64,000 nt of DNA from contig CAUQNX010000003.1 in assembly GCA_963519845.1 (NCBI GenBank), positions 124,001 through 188,000 on the forward strand. Reading direction: 5' to 3'. Below, piece by piece: positions 36,443 to 45,953 of the stretch; positions within the stretch are counted from its first letter, which is position 1; every line of letters begins with the position of its first letter. The notes under the pieces are model-generated. The model was not told where the DNA came from. It saw only the letters and a program-made list of their open reading frames with translations, and did not search any database. The DNA comes from Moellerella sp963519845 (GTDB lineage Bacteria > Pseudomonadota > Gammaproteobacteria > Enterobacterales > Enterobacteriaceae). The translations under genes were made by a program, and so were the position numbers.

Positions 36443-37396
36443 TTATTCATTTGGTGAATTTTCAACCACAAGTCTACGAGGTGCAACTAATCCATCAAGA
36501 TTGATCGTTGCAATACCAATAAACTGATGTTCATCGCCCTGAGTCACACGAACGATTTCACCCTCTGATAGACTATTTAATGCAACGCTAACAGGTTGTC
36601 CCTGTTTAAAATACGCGGCTGTGGTATCAGAGAGGTTAACAGCGGGAAAATGTACCACTGCAGTATCCATCGGCAATAACAGCGGATCAAGTGCTTCTTC
36701 TAAAGTGCGCCCTTCCGTTTCTGCTTGCTCTTTCATCGCGATCAGTTGATCAAGTGACACCATTCTCTCATAGGGATAATTGGCAACTTGTAGGCGACGT
36801 AAATAAATCACATGTGCACCACATCCCAACATCTCTCCAAGATCATCAATGATAGTCCGAATGTAAGTTCCTTTAGAGCAATGTATCTCTAATTCAACTT
36901 CATTCTCTTCCCAACGAATAAACTGCAGCTCATAAACTGTAATTGGACGTGCTTCTCGCTCAATAGTGATACCTTTACGGGCATACTCATAGAGCGGCCT
37001 TCCCTGATGCTTAAGCGCAGAATACATTGACGGTATCTGAAGCGTATCACCACGGAAACGGGCCAGCATTTCATCCAATTGAATTTGGTTAATATCAACG
37101 GGTCGCTCACTGATAATTTGCCCCTGCGAATCAGAGGTATCAGTACGTTGTCCTAAGCGGGCAATGACACGATAGCGTTTATCAGAGTCGAGCAGAAATT
37201 GTGAGAACTTGGTGGCTTCACCTAAGCAAACTGGCAACATTCCTGTTGCCAGTGGATCTAGCGCGCCTGTGTGACCAGCCTTGTTCGCATTAAACAGACG
37301 GCGAACCTTCTGCAGTGCATCATTAGAGGAAATATCTTGAGGTTTATCCAGTAATAATACGCCATGAATATCACGGCCACGACGACGGCGAGCCAT
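36443..37396 (-). CDS. truB: tRNA pseudouridine(55) synthase TruB
   Basis: Makes the universal pseudouridine-55 in the tRNA T loop. The 317 residues have the catalytic Asp in GHTGALDPLATGMLP, the GVLLLDKPQ start and the PUA-like C-terminal domain. The start overlaps the rbfA stop (TAATG), so the two are coupled in the nusA-infB operon. Confidence 0.96.
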   Translation of the reverse strand: MARRRRGRDIHGVLLLDKPQDISSNDALQKVRRLFNANKAGHTGALDPLATGMLPVCLGEATKFSQFLLDSDKRYRVIARLGQRTDTSDSQGQIISERPVDINQIQLDEMLARFRGDTLQIPSMYSALKHQGRPLYEYARKGITIEREARPITVYELQFIRWEENEVELEIHCSKGTYIRTIIDDLGEMLGCGAHVIYLRRLQVANYPYERMVSLDQLIAMKEQAETEGRTLEEALDPLLLPMDTAVVHFPAVNLSDTTAAYFKQGQPVSVALNSLSEGEIVRVTQGDEHQFIGIATINLDGLVAPRRLVVENSPNE

Positions 37397-37806
37397 TATT
37401 TTTCCTCTTTGTGCTCAATATCCGTACGACGTTCTTCGTCTTCACGGATAGTTTTAGACACAAGGTTCGACATTCTCATCCCTTCGACTAATGAATTATC
37501 ATAAGCGAAGACAATCTCTGGCACTATGCGTAAACGCATGGCTTTGCCGACTAATGAACGAATATAACCTGCGGCTTCATTGAGCGCTTTCAGGCCATTT
37601 GTTACCTGTTCAGAATCGTGCGTTTCATCTAAGAAGTTGAGAAAAGTGACGAATACTTTGGCATAAGCTAAGTCACGCGACAATTCAACACCTGAAACCG
37701 TCGCCATGCCGATACGAGGATCTTTTATTTCACGTTGTAGGATAACCGCAATTTCTTTCTGTAATTCCTGTGATACACGTTGAGAACGACTAAATTCTTT
37801 TGCCAT
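37396..37806 (-). CDS. rbfA: Ribosome-binding factor A
   Basis: KH-fold 30S maturation factor important at low temperature. The 136 residues include the RVSQELQKEIAVILQREIKDPRIG start and RSLVGKAMRLRIVPEIVFAYDNS. The C-terminus is charged. It lies in the infB-rbfA-truB order, with a stable hairpin in the gap after infB. Confidence 0.96.
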   Translation of the reverse strand: MAKEFSRSQRVSQELQKEIAVILQREIKDPRIGMATVSGVELSRDLAYAKVFVTFLNFLDETHDSEQVTNGLKALNEAAGYIRSLVGKAMRLRIVPEIVFAYDNSLVEGMRMSNLVSKTIREDEERRTDIEHKEEK

Positions 37807-37824
37807 CGTTATATCTCCTAACAG

Positions 37825-37847
37825 TTGGGGGGCATATAGCCCCCCAA
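37825..37847. repeat. Perfect hairpin between infB and rbfA
   Basis: TTGGGGGGC (37825-37833) and GCCCCCCAA (37839-37847) pair over 9 bp with an ATATA loop. There is no T run on the coding strand, so it looks more like a processing or stability element than a terminator. Confidence 0.6.
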
Positions 37848-37871
37848 TAATAAAGTGAATCTGCGATAAAA

Positions 37872-40613
37872 TTAATCGTCGATTGAACGTTTAATTTCAA
37901 TGATTTCGAACACTTCGATCATATCGCCAGGACGGACATCGTTGTAGTTTTTAACACCGATACCACATTCCATACCGTTACGAACTTCGCTCACATCATC
38001 TTTAAAGCGACGCAGAGACTCTAATTCACCTTCGTAAATAACCACGTTATCACGCAGAACGCGAATAGGGTTATGACGTTTGATGTTACCTTCAACAACC
38101 ATACAACCGGCAACCGCACCAAATTTCGGTGATTTAAATACATCACGAACTTCAGCCAGACCAATAATTTGTTGTTTATATTCTGGTGCAAGCATACCAC
38201 TCATCGCCAGCTTGATTTCGTCAATCAGGCTATAGATAACAGAGTAGTAACGTAAGTCAACACTTTCACTTTCGATGATACGACGTGCAGAGGCATCAGC
38301 ACGAACGTTAAAACCTAAGATGATTGCGTTTGATGCTGCTGCCAATGATGCATCCGTTTCCGTGATACCACCAACACCAGAACCAATAATTTTGACTTTA
38401 ACTTCATCAGTAGACAATTTCTGTAGTGATTCAGTGATCGCTTCACAAGTCCCTTGAACATCTGTTTTCAACACGATATTCAATTCAGAAACTTTACCTT
38501 CTTCCATGTTAGCAAACATGTTTTCCAGTTTAGATTTCTGCTGACGAGCCAGTTTCACATCACGGAATTTACCTTGACGATATAAGGCAACTTCACGCGC
38601 TTTTTTCTCATCACGAACAACTGTCGCTTCGTCACCAGCAGAAGGAACACTGGAGAGACCCAGGATTTCTACAGGCATTGAAGGACCCGCTGTTTGAACG
38701 TCTTTACCTAATTCGTTACGCATTGCACGAATACGGCCATATTCAAAGCCACAGAGTACGATATCGCCTTTGTTCAATGTCCCTTCCTGAACTAGGATAG
38801 TTGCCACAGGGCCACGTCCTTTATCAAGGTAAGATTCAATCACAACACCGCTTGCCATACCTGAACGAACCGCTGTCAGTTCCAGAACTTCGGCTTCTAA
38901 CAGAATTGTTTCAAGCAGGTCATCGATACCCGTTCCTTTCTTCGCAGAAACTTCAACGAATTGGTTAGTACCACCCAACTCTTCTGAGAAGATACCATAT
39001 TGCATCAATTCATTTTTAACACGTTGCGGATCAGCTTCTGGTTTATCCATCTTGTTGATTGCAACAACAACAGGAACCTCAGCCGCTTTCGCATGTTGAA
39101 TAGCTTCAACTGTCTGTGGCATAACACCATCGTCAGCAGCAACCACCAGAACAACGATATCCGTCGCTTGTGCACCACGTGAACGCATAGAAGTAAATGC
39201 GGCGTGACCTGGGGTATCAAGGAAGGTGATCATTCCTTTATCAGTCGTTACATGGTAAGCACCGATATGCTGAGTGATCCCGCCAGCTTCACCAGAAGCC
39301 ACTTTCGTTGAACGAATGTAGTCCAGTAGTGAGGTTTTACCATGGTCAACGTGACCCATAATAGTCACAACTGGTGGACGAGCTTCACGAACGACTGTTT
39401 CACCCGTATCACGGTCGTTGAGGATCGCTTCTTCTAATTCGTTTTCACGACGTAGAGTAACTTTATGACCCATCTCTTCCGCAACTAACTGCGCAGTCTC
39501 TTGGTCTATTACTTGGTTAATGGTGGTCATTGCGCCCATTTTCATCATAGTTTTGATGACTTGAGAGCCTTTCACTGCCATTTTATTGGCTAATTCACCA
39601 ACAGTAATAGTTTCACCGATAATGACATCACGGTTTACTGCAGCAACTGGCTTGTTAAAGCTCTGCTGAAGTGAACTGCCTTTACGGTTTTTACCTTTAG
39701 ATTTGCCATTACGGCCAACAGCGCGTTCTTCTTCGCGATCAGCTTTTTCAGACAGTTTATTTCTTTTCTTTTGAGCAGGTGCTTTGCCGCCACGAGCGCG
39801 GGCACGACGACCTTCTTCTTTAGCATCACTTTCGTCTTCAGCTTCTTGAGCATGACGGAAAGTGGTTGTGTGATAATCAGAGACTTCTTCTGTCGGCGCT
39901 TCTTCAGGAGTAGTAGTAATTTTAGCTGCCATAAGGCGAGCCTCTTCTGCTACACGAGCCGCATCCGCTTCAACTTTACGACGCACTTCTTCTTCAGATT
40001 TGCGTTTTAGTTCTGCAGACTCAGCTTCAAGACGCTGTTTCTCTGTATTTTTGTCACCGGCTTTGCCAGTCTTTTGATGATTTTCGCTTGGTTTCACTTT
40101 ATCTGTTTCCGCTGCTTCGCGCTTAGCTTTTTCAGCTGCTTCACGTCTTGCTTTATCTTCGGCGTCACGCTTAGCTTCCGCTTCACGTTTAGCCTTCTCT
40201 TCTGCTTCACGTGTCGCTTTTTCTTCCGCTTCGCGTTTCGCTTTATTTTCAGCTTCGCGCTGTGCTTGCTCTTCCGCTTCGCACTGCGCCTGTTCTTCCG
40301 CTTTCGCCTGATCTTCAGCGTCACGGTTAACATAAGTGCGTTTTTTGCGGACTTCGATATTTACCGATTTGCTTTTGCCACCGGTGCCGGGAACACTCAG
40401 CGTACTACGGGTCTTCCGCTGTAGTGTTAATTTGCTTGGCTGGCCCGCTGAACCGCCTTGATCGCGGTTAAGGTGTGCCAACAAAGCTTCTTTTTCGTGC
40501 TGACTAACAGAGTCACTCTCACCTTTGTTGATCCCTGCGTCAGCAAATTGCTGTACCAGGCGCTCAACTGGGGTTTGAATTTCTGCTGCCAAAGATTTTA
40601 CAGTTTCTGTCAT
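37872..40613 (-). CDS. infB: Translation initiation factor IF-2
   Basis: GTPase that brings fMet-tRNA to the 30S subunit and joins the subunits. The 913 residues have an N-terminal IF2N domain, a long charged segment, then a second IF2N domain (ITVGELANKMAVKG) and the G domain with GHVDHGKTS, DTPGH and NKMDKP. Domains II, III and the fMet-tRNA-binding C-domain follow. The charged segment (around residues 95-170) is a tandem array of 7-8-residue units of the EEKAKREA type, as in other enterobacteria but longer. Internal starts for shorter IF2 forms are likely but not assigned. Confidence 0.97.
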   Translation of the reverse strand: MTETVKSLAAEIQTPVERLVQQFADAGINKGESDSVSQHEKEALLAHLNRDQGGSAGQPSKLTLQRKTRSTLSVPGTGGKSKSVNIEVRKKRTYVNRDAEDQAKAEEQAQCEAEEQAQREAENKAKREAEEKATREAEEKAKREAEAKRDAEDKARREAAEKAKREAAETDKVKPSENHQKTGKAGDKNTEKQRLEAESAELKRKSEEEVRRKVEADAARVAEEARLMAAKITTTPEEAPTEEVSDYHTTTFRHAQEAEDESDAKEEGRRARARGGKAPAQKKRNKLSEKADREEERAVGRNGKSKGKNRKGSSLQQSFNKPVAAVNRDVIIGETITVGELANKMAVKGSQVIKTMMKMGAMTTINQVIDQETAQLVAEEMGHKVTLRRENELEEAILNDRDTGETVVREARPPVVTIMGHVDHGKTSLLDYIRSTKVASGEAGGITQHIGAYHVTTDKGMITFLDTPGHAAFTSMRSRGAQATDIVVLVVAADDGVMPQTVEAIQHAKAAEVPVVVAINKMDKPEADPQRVKNELMQYGIFSEELGGTNQFVEVSAKKGTGIDDLLETILLEAEVLELTAVRSGMASGVVIESYLDKGRGPVATILVQEGTLNKGDIVLCGFEYGRIRAMRNELGKDVQTAGPSMPVEILGLSSVPSAGDEATVVRDEKKAREVALYRQGKFRDVKLARQQKSKLENMFANMEEGKVSELNIVLKTDVQGTCEAITESLQKLSTDEVKVKIIGSGVGGITETDASLAAASNAIILGFNVRADASARRIIESESVDLRYYSVIYSLIDEIKLAMSGMLAPEYKQQIIGLAEVRDVFKSPKFGAVAGCMVVEGNIKRHNPIRVLRDNVVIYEGELESLRRFKDDVSEVRNGMECGIGVKNYNDVRPGDMIEVFEIIEIKRSIDD

Positions 40614-40636
40614 TCCGTTCCTTCCTGCTACAGTGA

Positions 40637-42145
40637 TTATGCATCGTTGCCAAACCAGCAGATATTACGTGCAGCCATGATGAGTATTCCAGCTTGTTCA
40701 TCATTCAGACCTTCGATATCAGTAAGGTCATCAATGCCCTGTTCAGCAAGATCTTCCAGTGTACAGATACCATGTGCTGCCAGCGTAAAGGCTAGAGACC
40801 GTTCCATACCTTCTAGATTTAATAAATCTTCTGCAGGTTGATTATCGCCTAAGCTCTCTTTTTGAGCCAGTTCTAACGTCGTTAAAGCTGCTTTAGCTCT
40901 TTCACGTAGAACTTCGATAGTCTCCTCATCAAGACCTTCAATCGCTTGAAGTTCACTGATAGGCACGTAAGCCAATTCCTCTAGCGTAGAGAAGCCTTCT
41001 TCAACAAGTGTTGTGGCAAACTCTTCATCAATATCCAGATGCTTAGTAAATGTCTCAATAGAAGCATGGGCTTCTGCTTGATGTTTAGCTAGTAGATCAT
41101 CGGCGGTCATGACATTCAGTTCCCATTTGTCATTACCACGATGTATTTTCAACAATTGGGCAGCTAAACGGACGTTTTGTCCATTACGACCAATCGCTTG
41201 AGCTAAATTCGCACTTTCAACAGCGACATCCATTGTACATTTGTCTTCATCGACAACAATAGAAGCTACATCAGCGGGCGCCATTGCATTAATTACAAAT
41301 TGTGCTGGGTTATCATCCCATAAAACGATATCGATTCTTTCTCCGCCCAGTTCACTGGAAACGGCTTGAACTCTTGCTCCACGCATTCCGACGCAGGCAC
41401 CAACAGGATCAATACGCTTATCGTTGGTTTTAACTGCAATCTTAGCACGAGAACCTGGATCACGAGCAGCTGCTTTAATTTCGATAATCTCTTCGCCAAT
41501 CTCTGGCACTTCGATACGAAATAGTTCAACCAGCATTTCTGAACGCGAACGCGTCACAAATAACTGTGCGCCGCGAGCTTCTGGACGTACATCATACAGA
41601 ACACCGCGAATTCGGTCACCTGGACGGAAATTTTCCCGTGGTAACATATCTTCACGTAAAATAACGGCTTCTGCGTTATTGCCAAGATCTAAGGTGATAT
41701 TGTCACGGTTAACTTTCTTAACCAGGCCAGTAATGATTTCACCTTGCTGTTTACGGAATTGTTCAACAACCATTGCACGTTCCGCTTCGCGGACTTTCTG
41801 TACAATAACCTGTTTTGCTGTTTGAGTGGTAATACGATCAAATACAACAGATTCGATTTGGTCTTCGACGTAACCGCCTAATTCAGCCGTTGGATCATCA
41901 AAATTTGCCGCGTCAAAAGTAATTTCGCGCGTCGGCATAGTGACTTCATCGACAATTAACCAGCGGCGGAAGGTATCAAAATCGCCTGATTTGCGATCGA
42001 TACAAACTCTAACTTCGATCTCTTGTTCGTATTTTTTCTTCGTAGCAGTTGCTAGTGCTGTTTCAAGCGCCTCGAAAATTTTTTCACGAGGAAGGGACTT
42101 TTCATTAGAAACCGCTTCCACAACAGCCAGAATTTCTTTGTTCAT
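40637..42145 (-). CDS. nusA: Transcription termination/antitermination factor NusA
   Basis: RNA polymerase-binding factor for pausing, termination and lambda/rrn antitermination. The 502 residues contain the N-terminal polymerase-binding domain, an S1 domain (GLVKKVNRDNITLDLG), KH1 and KH2 (PVGACVGMRGARVQAV, AIGRNGQNVRLAAQL) and two C-terminal acidic repeats (AR1, AR2). It is 23 nt upstream of infB and follows rimP in the conserved operon. Confidence 0.97.
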   Translation of the reverse strand: MNKEILAVVEAVSNEKSLPREKIFEALETALATATKKKYEQEIEVRVCIDRKSGDFDTFRRWLIVDEVTMPTREITFDAANFDDPTAELGGYVEDQIESVVFDRITTQTAKQVIVQKVREAERAMVVEQFRKQQGEIITGLVKKVNRDNITLDLGNNAEAVILREDMLPRENFRPGDRIRGVLYDVRPEARGAQLFVTRSRSEMLVELFRIEVPEIGEEIIEIKAAARDPGSRAKIAVKTNDKRIDPVGACVGMRGARVQAVSSELGGERIDIVLWDDNPAQFVINAMAPADVASIVVDEDKCTMDVAVESANLAQAIGRNGQNVRLAAQLLKIHRGNDKWELNVMTADDLLAKHQAEAHASIETFTKHLDIDEEFATTLVEEGFSTLEELAYVPISELQAIEGLDEETIEVLRERAKAALTTLELAQKESLGDNQPAEDLLNLEGMERSLAFTLAAHGICTLEDLAEQGIDDLTDIEGLNDEQAGILIMAARNICWFGNDA

Positions 42146-42169
42146 CCTAGTTGCCTCATTGAAACTTAA

Positions 42170-42622
42170 TTAAAAGTGGGGTACCAGGTTAGCTTTCTGG
42201 ATGTTGCTCAACGCGAACACTTCATCCTTACCATCCACAGTAACCGTTATCATTTCACCATCAACGGCTTTGATTATACCTTGCCATCTACGGCGGTTCT
42301 GCATTGCAATACGTAAAACGAGAGACACTTCTTCACCCGTAAAACTATCGTAGTGTTTCGCGGTGAAAAGCGGACGCTCAAGTCCTGGCGACGAGATTTC
42401 CAGGTTATAAAGTACCGCGATTGGATCTTCGACATCCAATACAGCACTCACCTGGTGGCTAACATCAGCACAATCATCAACAGTGATACCGTTTTCACTA
42501 TCAATATAGACACGTAGTGTTGAAACACGTGCACGAATAAACTCTAAGCCAACAAGTTCAAAGCCTAAAGCCTCTACAGGTGCTGAAATCATCTCTGTTA
42601 ATTTTTGCTCTAATGTGGACAA
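42170..42622 (-). CDS. rimP: Ribosome maturation factor RimP
   Basis: 30S maturation factor. The start chosen is the TTG at 42622 (150 aa), because the family begins STLEQKLTEMI; the stretch upstream is the tRNA-fMet terminator region and not protein. A GGGGGTGGG sequence serves as ribosome-binding site. The longer open frame to 42745 is spurious. The body includes DDCADVSHQVSAVLDVEDP and LEISSPGLERPLF. First protein gene after metY, as in E. coli. Confidence 0.95.
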   Translation of the reverse strand: MSTLEQKLTEMISAPVEALGFELVGLEFIRARVSTLRVYIDSENGITVDDCADVSHQVSAVLDVEDPIAVLYNLEISSPGLERPLFTAKHYDSFTGEEVSLVLRIAMQNRRRWQGIIKAVDGEMITVTVDGKDEVFALSNIQKANLVPHF

Positions 42623-42638
42623 GCCCACCCCCAGACAT

Positions 42639-42707
42639 AAAAAAAGGGCCATAAAAGCCCAGTTAATTTGGTTGTCAAATAACAAAAAACCCCGAAATTC
42701 GGGGCTT
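42639..42707 (-). terminator. Tandem terminators between tRNA-fMet and rimP
   Basis: On the minus strand, GCCCCG-AATTT-CGGGG is followed by TTTTTT (about 42707 to 42684). A weaker GGGC...GCCC hairpin with a longer T run follows at 42660-42639. Partial termination here, as at E. coli metY, would set how much transcription enters rimP-nusA-infB. Confidence 0.8.
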
Positions 42708-42828
42708 ATGTAACTGGACCCTGTAGTATCACTGGGTTCAACCAAACATCCTAGCGTATCTTTTAAATCAGGATCAATCGTTATTAATTAGCGATAAATA
42801 TATTTGAAAAGATACCCTGGCTAAGAAG

Positions 42829-42905
<77 letters not shown>

Positions 42906-42963
42906 TTCGAAAACGTGATATATACTACGCTGATAACCTGCGAACTGCAAGTTATACAAATAA

Positions 42964-43053
42964 TGGTGCCGAGAACGGGACTTGAACCCGTACGCCCGTT
43001 TTGTAGGCACTACCACCTCAAGGTAGCGTGTATACCAATTTCACCACCTCGGC
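42964..43053 (-). tRNA. leuU: tRNA-Leu (GAG)
   Basis: A class II tRNA with a long variable arm, 90 nt including an encoded CCA (TGG at 42964-42966 on the plus strand). The anticodon is GAG in CTTGAGG. The sequence follows E. coli leuU except for a variable arm that is 3 nt longer. It lies between secG and the initiator tRNA. Confidence 0.95.
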
Positions 43054-43159
43054 ACATGAATGAGACTATTGTTTTAATTCGCTAACAATCTCATTTTAAC
43101 ACTTTACTACTAAGACAATTTGATATGAGGTATTAAATTGTCTTTTGGAATCTAGACAC

Positions 43160-43498
43160 TTAACGTGGTATATCACTCGTTGGTGTCGCTGGTGCTGCCG
43201 GAACGTCTGTTGGTTGCTCGACTTTTACCGGTTCGCTTAGGTTTTCCCATTTACTACCAGTTCCATATTTGTTAGCTGTCATATTGCCTAACAATAAACT
43301 GAGCAGGAAAAACACGGTCGCAAAGATTCCAGTCATACGAGTCATAAAGTTGCCTGAACCCGATGAACCAAACAGTGTTGCAGAAGCACCCGCACCGAAA
43401 GATGCACCCATGTCAGCGCCTTTACCCTGCTGTAGCATAACCAGAGCTATAAGCCCTATCGCAACTAGCAAGAAAACTATTAAAAGTGCTACGTACAT
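43160..43498 (-). CDS. secG: Preprotein translocase subunit SecG
   Basis: Small membrane subunit of SecYEG that aids SecA-driven export. The 112 residues have two membrane helices separated by the conserved loop LQQGKGADMGASFGAGASATLFGS, and a Pro/Thr-rich cytoplasmic tail. It precedes leuU in transcription order and follows glmM, as in E. coli. Confidence 0.96.
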   Translation of the reverse strand: MYVALLIVFLLVAIGLIALVMLQQGKGADMGASFGAGASATLFGSSGSGNFMTRMTGIFATVFFLLSLLLGNMTANKYGTGSKWENLSEPVKVEQPTDVPAAPATPTSDIPR

Positions 43499-43699
43499 TT
43501 GAGTTACCTATTCAATTGCGGTCCATAACAATACGATTGTTATGACGAATAACTGCACACCTGCCCAACTCCCTTAACAGGAATGAGCGGGTGTGAATAC
43601 TAACGAAAGCCGGACCGACAAGCAAGTGTATTTTCATTCCAAATGTCTATTTGAAGAAAAAAACAACAATTGCCTATCAATTCCTACGCTTCCCAAAAA

Positions 43700-45037
43700 T
43701 TAGCCTGCTTGTTTAACCGCATCAGCAATTCGATTTGCCATTTCTGTAACATCGGCTTCGTTTTCGCCTTCAACCATAACGCGGATCAGGGGTTCAGTAC
43801 CTGATTTTCTCAGTAACACACGCCCTTTACCGGCTAGCTCTTTCTCGACTTGTTCATTTACAGCCTGAACTAGCTCAGATTGTAGTGGATCATGAGAGCC
43901 AGAGAAGCGCACATTGACTAAAACTTGTGGTAACAATTTCATGCCGCTACAGAGATCATTGAGGCTCATATGGTTACGAACCATGGCGCTCAATACTTGC
44001 AGGCCAGCGATGATGCCATCACCTGTCGTGGTTTTATCCAGTAAAATGATATGGCCGGAGTTTTCTGCCCCCATACGCCAACCTTTTTCCTGCAATTTTT
44101 CCAGCACATAACGATCGCCCACTTTTGCACGAGCAAATGGGATACCCAGCTGTTTCAGAGCGATTTCAAGACCCATATTACTCATTAGAGTACCGATAAC
44201 ACCACCGCGTAACTGACCTTGGCGTAATGCTTCACGGGCAATAATATAGAGGATTTGGTCACCATCAACTTTGTTGCCGAGGTGATCAACCATAATAATA
44301 CGGTCACCATCGCCATCAAATGCCAAACCAGCATGGGCTTGCTCTTCAATGACGCGTTTCTGTAGCATGCGAACATCTGTCGCACCGCACTCTTCATTGA
44401 TATTGATACCATTAGGCTCGCAACCAATAGCGATAACTTCGGCGCCTAGCTCACGGAATACATTAGGTGCAATGTGATAAGTCGCACCATTTGCGCAATC
44501 AATAACAATTTTCAGTCCGCCCAAGCTCTGCTCACTTGGGAAGGTGCCTTTGCAGAATTCAATATAGCGACCTGCTGCATCGACAATCCGATTAGCGCGA
44601 CCTAATTCAGCCGATTCGACACAAGTAATCGGTTTTTCCATTTCGGCTTCAATCGCTTCTTCCACATGATCAGGCAGTTTTGTCCCATCAATAGAGAAAA
44701 ATTTAATACCGTTATCATCATAAGGGTTATGAGAGGCAGAAATCACGATCCCCGCTTCAGCACGGAAAGTACGCGTCAAATAAGCAACTGCAGGTGTTGG
44801 CATGGGTCCAGTAAAAGAGGCAGATAGACCAGCCGCAGCCAGACCCGCTTCTAATGAAGATTCCAGCATATAACCTGAAATACGCGTATCTTTACCAATA
44901 ATAATTTTGCGTGAGCCATGACGAGCGAGAACTTTTCCGGCTGCCCAGCCTAATTTTAAGACGAAATCAGGTGTTATCGGGCTATCGCCCACTTTGCCAC
45001 GGATACCATCAGTCCCAAAATATTTGCGGTTACTCAT
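43700..45037 (-). CDS. glmM: Phosphoglucosamine mutase
   Basis: Interconverts glucosamine-6-phosphate and -1-phosphate for UDP-GlcNAc, peptidoglycan and LPS. The 445 residues have the phosphoserine loop SASHNPYDDNGIKFF near residue 102, the metal loop DGDGDRI and the phosphate-binding RKSGTEPLIRVMVEG near the end. It is 4 nt downstream of folP, with an AAAAGGAAAAA ribosome-binding site. Confidence 0.97.
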   Translation of the reverse strand: MSNRKYFGTDGIRGKVGDSPITPDFVLKLGWAAGKVLARHGSRKIIIGKDTRISGYMLESSLEAGLAAAGLSASFTGPMPTPAVAYLTRTFRAEAGIVISASHNPYDDNGIKFFSIDGTKLPDHVEEAIEAEMEKPITCVESAELGRANRIVDAAGRYIEFCKGTFPSEQSLGGLKIVIDCANGATYHIAPNVFRELGAEVIAIGCEPNGININEECGATDVRMLQKRVIEEQAHAGLAFDGDGDRIIMVDHLGNKVDGDQILYIIAREALRQGQLRGGVIGTLMSNMGLEIALKQLGIPFARAKVGDRYVLEKLQEKGWRMGAENSGHIILLDKTTTGDGIIAGLQVLSAMVRNHMSLNDLCSGMKLLPQVLVNVRFSGSHDPLQSELVQAVNEQVEKELAGKGRVLLRKSGTEPLIRVMVEGENEADVTEMANRIADAVKQAG

Positions 45038-45041
45038 AATT

Positions 45042-45878
45042 TTATTTTTCCTTTTCTGACAGCGTAGCCTGAACGATTTTCATAGCCTGTACCGTTGCTT
45101 TGACATCATGGACACGTAAAATCTGCGCGCCTTGCATAGCGGCGATAACGGCGCATGCAATACTGCCTTCAAGCCGTTCCTGCGGTGGAACATTCAATAA
45201 TTGACCAATCATAGACTTACGTGACATTCCCGCCAATAGGGGGACGCCTAAATCATGAAACTTAGCTAAGTTTGCCAGTAGTTGATAATTATGCGACAAA
45301 TTTTTACCAAAACCAAAACCAGGATCAATAATGATGTTCTGTTTTTCGATCCCCGCATTGACGCAGCGTTCAATTTCATCGGCGAGATACTGTTTAACTT
45401 CGTGCACTACATTAGCGTAGTCTGGCGCACTTTGCATTGTTCTCGGTTGACCTTGCATATGCATCAAACAGACTGGAAGCTGTACTTTAGCCGCAGCTTC
45501 GAGTGCACCTAACTCATGTAATGAGCGAATATCATTAATTATATGCATTCCAGCGCGAGCTGCTTCGATCATTACTTGCGGTTTTGAACTATCGACTGAA
45601 ATCCACACATCAAAACGATCTGCAATAGCTTCGACGATTGGGATCACCCGGTCTAGCTCTTCTTGTACTGAAACCTCAGCAGCGCCCGGTCGAGTCGATT
45701 CGCCACCAATATCAATGATAGTCGCACCCTCTTCAACCATTCTCTTCGCGTGTGCCAAGGCATCTTGATAGCTTTGGTGACTGCCGCCATCAGAAAATGA
45801 ATCAGGTGTAATATTCAGAATTCCCATCACTTGTGGTGAGGTTAAATCAAGTGTCGAACCTCTCGCGAATATTTTCAT
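45042..45878 (-). CDS. folP: Dihydropteroate synthase
   Basis: Folate-pathway enzyme that joins p-aminobenzoate to the pterin pyrophosphate; the sulfonamide target. The 278 residues carry NITPDSFSDGG, DIGGESTRPGA and IIDPGFGFGK. No resistance-type insertion is obvious in the loops. It is cotranscribed with glmM. A strong terminator lies between it and the upstream ftsH, so folP-glmM may have its own promoter. Confidence 0.96.
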   Translation of the reverse strand: MKIFARGSTLDLTSPQVMGILNITPDSFSDGGSHQSYQDALAHAKRMVEEGATIIDIGGESTRPGAAEVSVQEELDRVIPIVEAIADRFDVWISVDSSKPQVMIEAARAGMHIINDIRSLHELGALEAAAKVQLPVCLMHMQGQPRTMQSAPDYANVVHEVKQYLADEIERCVNAGIEKQNIIIDPGFGFGKNLSHNYQLLANLAKFHDLGVPLLAGMSRKSMIGQLLNVPPQERLEGSIACAVIAAMQGAQILRVHDVKATVQAMKIVQATLSEKEK

Positions 45879-45901
45879 TATTTATTCCTGTCCCGACGTA
45901 A

Positions 45902-45926
45902 AAAACCCCAGATTATCTGGGGTTTT
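45902..45926 (-). terminator. Terminator between ftsH and folP
   Basis: AAAACCCCAGA (45902-45912) and TCTGGGGTTTT (45916-45926) form an 11-bp stem with a TTA loop. On the minus strand the right arm leads into TTTTTTA. Confidence 0.85.
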
Positions 45927-45953
45927 AGTGAAGAGTTGATTCACAATGATAAG

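Noticed and set aside
40074..40424. Phe/Arg-rich open frame antisense to infB
   Set aside because: It is the reverse reading of the EEKAKREA repeat tract; composition is an artefact of the repeat.
42623..42745. Longer rimP frame with an upstream ATG
   Set aside because: It would translate the tandem terminators of the tRNA transcript; the TTG at 42622 with a G-rich RBS matches the family start.
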